This document shows, in pieces, positions 11,715 through 23,700 of a DNA stretch of 64,000 bases (its first letter is position 1; each line of letters begins with the position of its first letter). The stretch is from Toxotes chatareus (taxonomy: Eukaryota; Chordata; Actinopteri; Toxotidae). The position numbers and the translations under genes are program-made. The notes under the pieces are model-generated. The model searched no databases and was not told where the DNA came from. It saw only the letters and a program-made list of their open reading frames with translations. Location of the stretch: contig CM028889.1 of NCBI GenBank assembly GCA_016801885.1, forward strand, positions 20,776,001 to 20,840,000, in the 5' to 3' direction.

Positions 11715-14700
11715 CATCCCCATTATTTTTCTTTCAGCAGATACACTGTATCTCACCCTCTCACTTGTATTCTACTACTGCATCACTCTGTCTCTCTCCC
11801 TCTCTTTCACACACAAACATCGCGTACACCTCATGTCGTGAGCTGTGAAGCTAACACCAATGTGTGTTCAAGGATGGCAAGAAACTGGGGAAAGAATTAA
11901 AGCGCTTTCAAAAGCAGCACAAACGTTACACAGCTCCTTACGCGGCCTAAACCATGCTCGCTCGTAAACCGTATTTACTTTCGGGATGACTGTAAAAACC
12001 ATTTGCAGTCCCTCCCTGACAGTGTTTTCAGAGCACAGCTGAGGAAAGCTGAGTTCTGCTCGATTCCCTGGTAAAATAAAGATAAATATATATAAAAAAA
12101 AATAAACCCCCTCCAAATCTTGGCTCTTGAGGGCCAGTCAGACATTCCTGTCTCGCACTCGGATGATCAATATGTTAAAACATTTATGTGCACCAGCCAT
12201 GTGTTTGCAATTAAAATTCCATAAAATCTCCACCGAAAAACCTGCTGTTAATAGATACGGGTCTTCAGCTGGATCTGTTACCGAGGGCAGATCAGGCTCA
12301 CGGCTGGCTCAGAGTCAAGGTTTGCAGCAACGACTGTATAATTACATACCTGCATGACTCTCTTCCTGTCTATACATTCCCCTCATCCACCCCTCACTCT
12401 CTCCCTCTATCTGCCCAGTGTATGTTAATGTTTAACTCTTCCCTCATTTTGATTTCTTTCTCCTTTTTGTGATGGAAGAAAAATCTTTGCTTGGGATAAA
12501 TGAGGTAAGTCTAGAGTTGCTTTGGGGGGGAACGCTATGTGTTAAAATCATCAGAGGGGGGCTGACTCCCTCCTGCTGCTGTGTAATCAAAAGCTAAAGG
12601 ACTTCTTTTTTTTTTCCTCATAAATGTTTTTTTCACAGCCTTTGCACAAGTGTTGCTGTCAGGAAATTTTCCTCATCGAATTTGTGGATTCAATTATATC
12701 AGGAGACCTTGTTTTCCCCAATTTGGTCAACCTTCAGCAAAAGGCAGCTTAACAAGGGCAAGTCTGTGAGCAGTTTCATCTGCATCCAGTCCAAACAAAG
12801 CAACTGGGCTGTGGCGGACACTGTGGAGAGGTAAATTGTTTTCCAGAGAATTTTGTGTGCAGGAGAGAGTCCGTGTATGCAAAAGTACATGTGTGGGTTT
12901 CTCAGTAGGATGTAGTTTTTATTCTTTTCCTCTATACCCTATGACTTATGGTGTTGGCTTGTGCTTTCATTTGGTAATTGATATTCTCATTTTAGGTGCA
13001 AAGCCAAAAGTAGACTGTGGAGAGCAATAACAAATATTCACAAACATGTCAGAGGCAGTAAATTGGAGCTCAGGTCCGTATAGCATTAGTCTAACGATCT
13101 GCCCAGAGGGTTCATATCTCTCATTCCCAAATCATGAACGAAGCAATTTCAACTTAATCTTTCTCACATGCTACATCCATATATCACAGAAGAGCTATGT
13201 GCAGTGCTGTACTATACGCCAACCAGCTGAAAACACATGCCAATTTGTTTTTATATTAACACCCTCAGCGCTGGAGTGTTGGACCCGTTCCCGATACAAA
13301 TTACCGAAGGTTTAACAGAATGATTAAACCATCAGCACTCATGGCGGGGCTGCACGCCATCTGGTGGCTGACTGAATGTGCTCTCCCCCCATTCGTTGGG
13401 CCGCCCGCCTGTTCTGTTAATTTACAGGCCACCTTTAATGAAATGTCACCGCTGTGACACGGGCCAAGGCCTCGCAGGTGGACGTGCCGTCAGGGCGCAT
13501 CCTCAGCCAAACGATCGCTCACAGTCAGCTGACCTGGACTAAATAGAGTTTAAGGTGATCAATACTGAGGTGCTGCGACAAACTCAAGGGGTGAAAGAGA
13601 TAGGAAGAGGTTGATGAGAGAAGCGACAAAGACTGGAAGAACAGAGAGGAAGTGTTAGACGGAAAAGAAACATAAATGAAGTGAAAGAGAATGAGACTGA
13701 GACGGAGAGAGAGTGTGACTGAGCGAAGAAAGAGAGAGAGAGGCAGGCAGGCAGCAGAGGGAGTGTAAAAAAAAGCGGTGTAGTGTTATTGATGTGTTGC
13801 AGAAAGGAGGAAAAGTGTTGTTTGATGCAGGGAGTTAGGGGAACTCACCATGGTCGATTTCTGTCTGAATGATAGACACAAAAACAATCCCCCGTGGCGT
13901 GAGCAGAGAGTAGTTACAGTACTCTGGAAGTCACGCTGCAGGACTCTCTGTTGAGGCATTACACAGGGCCTCCGGGTTCTGCCTACACTTTACTGGACAA
14001 CTATTACTCAGTACTGGACACAGACCTACCCCAGGCCCTTATTCATCATCAGCTGAGAGAGAGAGTGTGTGTGTGTGTGTGTTCAGCCAAATTCCTTAAA
14101 TGCCAGTGTCTGCTGTTCAGTTCTGCAGATAGTGAGAAGAGCCGGTGGGCTCAGCTGGTGGTTGTGTATGTTTGTGTGCAGCTGTGTGAAAAAAGGCTCT
14201 AGGTCCTGTCACACAATGTTTAATGTGCCGAGCCATTAATTTCCCCCTCTTTCCACACACAAACACAAAAATGTACTGAAAGTATCAAAAGTAATAGTAC
14301 TCACTTTGAAGTCTAGTGCCCCTGTCGTATTATTAATCACTGGATCTATCCAAAATCACCACTGGTTCAGTATTGTTTTACTATGATAGTAAAACAATAC
14401 TGAACCAGTGGTGATTTTGTCACCTGAGAAACTTGCTATACTTTCATTTTAATCATTAGCTTGTAATCAAGTAGCACAGTTTCATAAAACTTAAACTTAG
14501 AAAATTAAACTTAATTTAGTCTTCTATAATCAGTGAAAATGCATTGAAATTTGGTTTAATTTTTCCATTTTGAAATGATGTTGTCCAACTTGATGAAATC
14601 TTTGCAATCAAGCAGCCAAACAGTTTTATTTGTGCCTCACAAGTACAGTTTGTCATTAGTTATTAGTAATATGCCTCTACCACTGGGAACATTTTGAACT

Positions 14701-17700
14701 GCCCTAGTGTTAAAAAAAAAAAAAAAAACAACTACAACAACAAAAAACATACTTAAATATTACTAATTATGAGTTGAAATCAGAATGGATATTGGTTTTC
14801 ACTGATGTGCTTCTCTTGAAAGTTTATTTTTTGGTGAAACTCAGTAAAAAACGAAAACTAAGAGTAAGTGTAAGCTATATGCGAACAATCCTCAACACCC
14901 AGAATCTCACTCAACCAGCTCTTGAAAGATGGTAACCCTGTATACACACACACACACACACTCACACATCTATCAGCGAGGACCCACAACTTGCTGAGGG
15001 GTCAGCGGGCCCTCTGTGTTTTTCAAGGTGCTCTCTGAGGCTCCTGCTGTGGTGAAGGAGATGTGAGGAGCAGAGGGAGGACTCAGAAGAAGGAAGTCAG
15101 ATGAAAGAGCTGACGCCCTTCAGGATCCTCGCAGCTCGCCAAGCTTTCCAGAGGCTGAGGCTGCTATTCTTATCTTCTTAGAACTCTCTAAAAAAAAATT
15201 CCACATCTCTATAGTGAAAACTGCACACGCACCATACACTATTTCGCTTCTCTTTTTCCTCTCCTTTTCCTTTCCTCCCAGTACACACATACACACACAC
15301 ACACACACACGTCAAATGGTAAAGGATGCATAGGTCCTCATATTTAATCAGCCAAGCCTTGGTATTCACTGAGGGGATCAGCTCTGTTCTTCAAACCTCT
15401 CAGAAACTCCTCGGGCTGGGAGAGATGTGTGAGTTAGAGTGCAGTCTGGTGTCTGGGGATGCTCAGCTACACACCACACTTCCTCTATCTTTGCTTGTAT
15501 ATCCTTAGTCTCCCTCCCTTTCTCTCTCCCTCTCTCTCTCTCTCTGTCTCTCTCACTTTGCGTGCCCTTGGTGTCGGACTTGCAGGAGTGACAGCACAGG
15601 GAGTTAGGAGAGGAGGCAGGATGACTGTGGCGTCAAGGTTACAGAGCTCTGTCTCTGTCTGAAAGAGAAGACCGCATCAAACAAAAAATGAGCTACCCCC
15701 TGCTTTCGTTCTCGTTTCCTGTCTGTCTCCGTCTCTCTGTCGGGGTTCAGGCTACAGGGCAACACATTTATCATCAGCAGACTTAAGACCCTGTGCTTTA
15801 ACTAGCTGCCATGTACATACAAAGAACTGGGTCTGCTTTATGGGTTCTCCATTGTAAGCCTCAACACAGGCCTCTCTCCAAACCGCAGCAATTAGAAAGG
15901 AATTAGATGAAACCACGGTCGTAAATTTGGCAACAAATTTTCCTTCCTGCACAAAGCTCCTCGCAAGATCATGGCCGCCAGAGAGAAAGACAGAGTCGGT
16001 CCTGGCCATGCGGTGACCGTCCTCCACTCTAACATGACGCCACAACAAGGAATCTCCAATCTGCCTCGGCCTCACTGATGTTTCAGTGGACCTCAATTAC
16101 TGAGTGATTGCATCCCGCTGTCCCACCAGTCAAAACACTGCCTTACTTCAGGAAATATTTTCACAGCACCATAATTGCTTCCATCTGTAGCTACACTATG
16201 GCAACACAAGCTATGTCATTACGCCTGAGTGAGTTCACAGCAAAACGGGTGGCGGATGAGTATTTTTCAAGTGTGAACGTTTGCGTGTGTCGGTGAGGGT
16301 TTGGATGCGTGCATTCGTTGTTTCGTTGAATCGCTGCATTTATCAACAGTGAAGAAAAAGAGATTTGATAAAAATGTTGAGTTGGAACGAGGAAGGAATG
16401 TGATGAAGAAGAACGTCTCTGCTGCTACAGCACCAGTATACACACACACACACACACCACCTCTGACTCCTGTCTGATGGATGGTTTAACAGAGTTGACT
16501 TTAGCTGATGAACTGTCTGTACAAACACAATTCGAGTCATTCCCCCCCCGAAAATGCCTGCAAACAGCAAAATAAAAAGAGGGAGCATTTAGCTCATTGC
16601 TGCGGGGAGACTCTGGCTCTTGGCATTTGTGAGGCTGTTGCAGGGTCCCAACTAAATGATTTGGATGCAAAGAAATTTTGAGACGTTCATGCCAAATTAA
16701 AAAGAGAGAAGATGGAGGTTTGACAGACCATTTAGACCACGTTTATGCTGTAACCGATCTGCCTGTCAGCAAGGGTCACAACCTGGAAAAAAGCAAAGCC
16801 AGCCAATCGACACGTCGTGATAACCTGCCGTAAGCGGGTCTGACATCCCACATCGTCTGTTAACGCCTGAACCAAATCTCACTCATTATGCTGTTTACAG
16901 AAATGGTTTATATTACCTGTCACATGCATGTTCACACATGCTCACCTCTCTCTCTCTCTCTCACACACACACAAACGCAAACACCCCCATGAGTTCAGAG
17001 CTAGTTAGATGATTTCTGTCAGCTGAGTGTGTTCCGCTCAAACATCATTAAAACGAAATCCAGCCCAAATCCAGCTGCAGTTTGTCACACTGGCTGAGCT
17101 GTCCACTATGAAGAGCCGACTAATTTAGAGGGCACACAACTGCTCACACACAGACATTTATGCCTCTATTTTCCTGCAGGTTAAACTGCTAGTTCAAACT
17201 CTGAGTACAAATGGGTGTGACCAGCTCATTTTTGCAATTTTAGAGACCAGAGGCACAGCACGGTACAAACTGGAAAAAAAAAAAATTATACTTTATTAGT
17301 AGGAGGAATACAACATCAGTAGGTGAAGTCAGGGCAGGCTTCAATAATGACCAATCATGTCAGGTCTGACTGTTTCCTAATGGGCCAAGAACTGTCTTGG
17401 CGGAGGATCCAAACCTACATCCCACTGCAGCCAAAACATGTTTTCTTAGAACTCCAAACACATTTCAAAGGGCAGGCAATTTTCTTTTTAAGGGATAAGG
17501 CTGGTGTTGTTTTATCTTTTTATTACTGTCAGTCATTCTCCTGAAGAAACTAAAATCAAAAAGAAATTTAGGCCGCTAACACACATATCATTTGTGAAGG
17601 CAAAGCCTAATATTTCTCATGCCTCTGTTGTGCAAACACTATAAAAATAAATAAATAAAAACACATGAAAGAGCCAGAGTGCTGCACCAGTACCCCTGCT

Positions 17701-20700
17701 GCACTTTTGATCTCTGCGAGTAGGTCTGCATTGGGTTCACAGACACCTCTATGCTTCTGTGTTTACATCATTGAGTTTGATGAGCTGAGAGGCATGAAGT
17801 CTCCATTTCCAGAAGAAAATGAAACTCGAAGATTTGATCATCTGACAAAATGTCCAGACACTATTGATAAACCTCAGGACAAGTGTTGAGGAAAAGCTGA
17901 GGAGTTTGTGTAAGTTTGTGTTTTGTTAGATCCCAGTGTTATGTCAGAAAATTGAATAATTGACAAACATATCCTCACTGTTTGACCTGAGTGTAAATAT
18001 GGGTGTTAGACCACATCACTCAAATTACAGACTGCAGATGGAACAAACAAACAGTTCCTGCTGCTGTATGGTAACTGAATGTGTTTACATAAAAGAAGAA
18101 GAAAAGACTTTATCCTTGCCTGCACTGAAAATTGCCTTTTGATGTATGTTTGTCAAGGTCAAAAATGCAAACTTCAAAACGCTTAGTGTTTCTAGTGATT
18201 TCGGAGAAGTCAGTTTGCGCATCTGCTAACTAAAACCTTAAAAGCTGCTCTTTGCACTTGTGTTTTCAATAAAATGTGGCCTGAGCAGGTGGAAATACAC
18301 GCACAACTTCATGCCAGAACAGCTGCATCAGTTCAACCCCCTCCTTGCAAGTGTGCTTGTTTGGACCCAAGAAATTACCGAGCAACAACGACGTTAGCCT
18401 TCTTAGTGCCTCAGAGAAAGTAGAGCCCATATAGGTTAATAGGTGTACAACAGATACACACGCACGTATACACACACACACACACATAATTGAACCCAGA
18501 TATTACTCTGACCTCATCTCTTTCATCAGCGTGTCCCTCCCATAACACATCGTCTCAATTAAATGTTGTACTTCCAAACTCTGCTTTGATCAGAGGAACG
18601 GCATTTCTCTACATACTAATAATTGGTGTGTGTGTGTGTTTTGGTGGGTGATCTTTGTTTTTTAATAAATGCGAAGAACCATGTGTAACCGCAAGGCAAT
18701 ACCCTTAGCTACTCTTGACTCCCTCACTGTTTCCCATGATTAAAGTGATCTCACACTGTGGTCTCCTGACATTGCACAAAGACATTTCGCTAACGATGGA
18801 GTGAGGAACATTATGCTCATTTAATCGATTTTTAGGACATTAAAAAAGAGAAAAGAAAAAAAAAGAAGGGCAACAGCTCAGTCATGATAAGAGGCAGGTG
18901 GTTTACATCACCTTGGCAGAGTTACAGCCTGGCCACGAGCCCACTGAGGAGGCCAGTGACAGCGCTGTGACACCGGTGCCACCCTCAGTCCATTTGTCAC
19001 ATGGGCCCAGCCTAGCACCCATGAAAATAGCCTCTCTTCTCCCTCCCCTGCACCTCCCTTCAATCTCAAAACTTTCACCCCACCACCCTCGCCTTTTCTC
19101 AGTTTCCTCTGTGATTACCCCCTTGCCTCTCTCTACTCCTGCAACCTCATTTTTTCTGTCCTCTCTTCCCACTGCTCCGCTTCTTTTCTTATTCACCCTT
19201 ATGACTCCACACTTCTGATCCCCTGAACCGTTTCACCCATTCCATCCTCAAAGTTTGCCTTCTTCCTGTGATCTCTCAATCCCTTACTCATTCTTTTTGC
19301 TCTGCTCTCTATTCCTTGATCTGACTTACCAAGCTACACCCCCCCCCCATCTTTGCTCCTCTCAGCCCCATTCCTCTCCCCTCGCACAATCACCCTTGAT
19401 ATCTATCCGACTGCCATCAGCCAGAGGAGAGATGAAAATCGATTCTCCTTCCAGCAACTGCTTCTCTCTGGCTAAGGAGAAAGGGGAGACAGTTAGCTGG
19501 GGCTCTAAGTAAGGCTGTCCATCCATCTCCCTTTGAGGTCTGGTGACAAGGCTGTTCTGAAATCAGTGTAGCGCTGACTGGGACTTGAGAGAGATGAAGC
19601 ATAAGGGAGAGAAGTAGCAGAGGAGCAAAGGCTTTTCTGAGAAACTGCAAAGATAAAACCAGCATAATTTTCTCTTAACAAGCTGAATATAACCTGTTTA
19701 CCCATAAGGGGCTGATTCAGCTAAATTGTGCGAAATTGAGGACGTAGTTGAAAACTGTTGTGGAACCACTATAAACAGCTACTTCCAAAGGAAAGTGGCT
19801 AAAGCCAGCATGAAAAGTCACTAAATGTCACTAAATGACATAATATGCTAACTCACATGAATCATATTCATGACATCATGTCATATTTTTATTATGCCTA
19901 GTGTCGACTGGTTTCAGTCCTGTATGTTTGCTTCTCTCCTACTCTCTCTCTCCCATTTACAGTAATTTAATACAGCTGAATTCCCAAAAAAGCTGTTCTC
20001 ATTCCCATGTTTTTCTGTTTCTTTTGTCAGACAGCAGAACAAGTATGAAATAGTGACTGAATTGCTGCTCATTAAGACCACATGTTATCCAGCCGTCACT
20101 TCAGACCATTTCCAAGCTGCTGCTCTGCTCTGCTGAAATCCTGAATTAAAAATGCAATGTCGTCTGACAAAGTCATGGTATACATAAGTTGGAGAGACAG
20201 TTCGAAGTTCATTCATGTCTATGGCTGTCGTCTGGTCAGCTGAATGAGACATTGAGAGGTGTGCCTGCGGAGGGAAAGCCTAATGACTCGTGGGGCAATA
20301 CTGGCAACTCCCTTCTACAGGCAGTAGCTAAGGTTTGTTCAAAAAAGTTGCTAGATTTGTTGCTAGGTGCTTTTTTGGAGAAAAAAAAATGTTGCTAAAG
20401 GTCTGAAAAATTGGCAAAGATGCCTGCAAACACCCCCTGATTATGAAATGAATGCCGGCACAATGGAAAAAAAGTCTTGAAGAGGCTCAGATGTAAAGAA
20501 AAAGTTCATTTATAACATAGTTAAGAGGTGATTAAGTGTGACCAAAATGTGAAAGATAAATGAATGTTTCAAGTTGTAAGACTACTGCCAGCACAACTTG
20601 CCAGAAACAATGCCCTCATTTCTTTGGAAAATGTTTGGCTACATACCACGAAATGTAAGTGAGAAAATGTGTAATTTAGGTGAAATTTAGGACACTGATT

Positions 20701-23700
20701 CTCAAACTTTCTGATTTTTGATCCGATAAAATTAAGAAAAAAGATGTCTCCTTGCAACCTATTGTCACAGATTACTACCAAAGAGGAATATTTTCCCTGT
20801 AAACTTCTCATATTGTTTCATTAGCTACTAGAAAAGCTAAAACTACATTATCTGGTCCTAGGCAAAGAATAGCCATTAGTATTATTATTAGTCAGCAAAA
20901 CTTGAACATAAGTGTATGTTGTAGAACAATGTTTTGTTGTTGTTGTCATATTAATCATTTTATAACCATTCAGGTTTATCTTGTTGTCCACTGGAGTCAC
21001 CTCAACCCCAAGGTTAGGACCTGCTGATTTAGGTGACTCTTTAACCTTACCCATAATGTTGATAAAAAAAAAATATATATTGTTATTAAAAAACAAAAAA
21101 CCAAAAACCAAAAAATAGTTTATTCTGATAGTCGACTGTTGAAGATTGTGTGAATTTTTTATCATGACTGGAGACCAGAGTGTGAAAATTTATTTTGACA
21201 CGCAGCTGCAGAAAGAGAGTCCTCCTTGAGGAAAGAAGCAAACAAAAAAAAAAAAGACAGATAGATAGGCTAGACCATATTTCACCTCCCATCTGCTGGG
21301 TCAAGATACAGACAGGTGGAATGAGTCCAATATAGAGATATGAAATATTCAGAAACCAAAAGCCTTCTGTCTATTCCACCAATCCAATTCCCTGAGGAGT
21401 TTCTGTTGGTGAGTGTGAGAATTTGTGTGTGTTTCGTAAGTACATAAATGTACATTGTGTGTCGTCTGTACGTGAGGAATAAGGCATGTGAGGAAAAACA
21501 CAGAGAAAGATGGTGACAGACACATATAGAGAGGGTGTGCAGGCAGTTTTCAAAGTCTTAACGGTGTCAGTGACAGTTTGTCATAACAAGCCCATTGAAG
21601 CTGCGCCTCTCTGTCTTCCTCTGACTGAATCTTGCGTTTGCTGATGGCTGAAAGAGTCTTTGTCTTACAGGAAGACAAAGAAAGATGAACTCAGTGTTAA
21701 CTAGGAACAGGAAACACAGAGGAAAGCATCCATATAAGAGACAATGAAAGTGTCAAATAAAAAAAAGGGGGGGATATGATGAAAGGATAGGCCACGGCAC
21801 CAAGTTCATCACAATATCTGAGATAAAGTGCTGGTGGCAGCCATCAGAGAGATGCTGACTCACATTCCAGCCATGTCAGCCCAGCAGCTCTCGCTCATCT
21901 AGCAACAACAGAGCTCACCTCTGTCAACAGAGTTCAGCTTGGGCATATTTCACGACGGGATCAGACATAGGAGAAAACAAGCCTCAGAGCTAGGAAATTC
22001 CTCAAAGGCAGGGCCAGAGAGCAGAAACAGCGGATCTCAATCTGACATGAGGTCCAAGAAGAACAGATTTAGCTGCCCACTTTCATCCCAGTGTAACTGA
22101 GCTATTTGATGTGTGCAAATCTGAGGATTTAAATTCTGCTTCATGTTTGTGGCCAGTTTAAAGAAGCACTCCACATTTATTAATCATGGTAAATATTACA
22201 CAGCCTGTGAAGCAGATCTCCCATGTCTTCTGCTATTTTGGAAGGAGCTTTGTCAAGTCTAAAGAAAGACACATCAAGTTGCATTGTGGGAAGTGTAGGA
22301 TCTACTGTTTTTGGATTTTGGCCATACTAACTGCAGAAAATTGATATTTTATCTCGTAGTTAGAAGGTGTTTCACAAGGTTAACTACTACTAGGCAAAAA
22401 AGAAATGGTATTTTTTGGTGATATAATCTAAGAAAACTTTTACTATTTGTGCTCAAATAAGATCTGGTATACTCCCTCTTCATGTAGAAGTGGGTCAGTT
22501 TGCTGCTTTGGGAATAGAAAATTGAATTTATCCAATGATCTAGATGAGTATTCTTTTTTTTATGTCCTCTGCATTGGAACGTTTTGATCTGTTATTTAAA
22601 GATATGTAAGATACAAGTATGCTGATGGATGTGGAAGTCACTCTGACTGATAGTTATTTGAATATAAGACCTTCAAACTGACAATTTACTTAGTGAATTC
22701 ATGGGTGTTTAAGAAGAAAAACTTGCATGAGTAAAGATTAATTTTTGTTTGAACACACTCACCTAGGATCATGTGTAACCAGCAAATTTGGAATCAGTTT
22801 CCTGCTACACTGTAAACACTGATGTTTTGTAACTGTGAGTTATAATCCCATGAGGGATGGGCCACTTAAATAAAATTCAAATCCTCCATTCTTTTATTCC
22901 ATTTACATGTATTCATTTGGCTTTTGTCCAAAGCGACATAGAAATGAATTACAATCCGAGCCACAGAATATCAAGGAAGAAAAGCCGCTGAGAAGTGTTG
23001 TATTTCTCAGTCTCAAAGGCCACATGACACAATATTGTATAGGTGCATGCAGCAAGTCATAAAAGTACAGGAAATTAGAGAGCTTCTCTCTCTGTGACTA
23101 ACAATCAGGATATTTCGGCTGCTTTGATTCAACCATTTTTCAAAATCAATCTCTCGCAAGTTCCCTAACTATCTGGAAGTGACGTATTAAATCGTTGGAG
23201 TACTCCTTTAAAGTTAACAGACATTTTACAACTCATTCAGGAAAAAAAAAAAAAAAAAAAAAGCGCTGTGATGATCTACAGTGTGCAAACAGTAGAAAGC
23301 TGGTGCAACTACACCTTCAATATGAGTGTCATTACTTTCTCTGACCCCAAGATCGTGCACCAGAGGTCAAGATATAACAAGTACAGAAGAGGATCCAAGA
23401 CCTGAGCTCGTAAAACAGTCCATTAGCAATGAGCATGAGTAATTATGTTCATCTCTCACCCACTGGTGTAGTACAGAAGTGGGGTAATGATCATAGCAGT
23501 TGCACTTTTAATTACAAGCTTCCTGCACAACAGTGTGTATTTGCTGAAATTGAGTTCCTTAGTGGAGAAGACATTTCTCACATTTTTCATCTATTTAAAA
23601 AAAACTAAAACCACAAAAACACAATAGAAAGCCAACGTGACCTGTTTTAAATGAAACAGACCTTTTGGAAGATGGTGGGTTTCTGTGTAGGAGCAAGACC

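Noticed and set aside
14351..14419. MicroRNA precursor at the perfect palindrome
   Set aside because: Animal precursors have loops and mismatches. A mismatch-free stem with a 1-nt centre does not fit, and I recognise no known microRNA sequence.
18898..19218. Overlapping open frames on both strands (106 and 97 codons)
   Set aside because: They arise from a pyrimidine-rich tract with few stops on either strand; composition is biased and no domain is visible.
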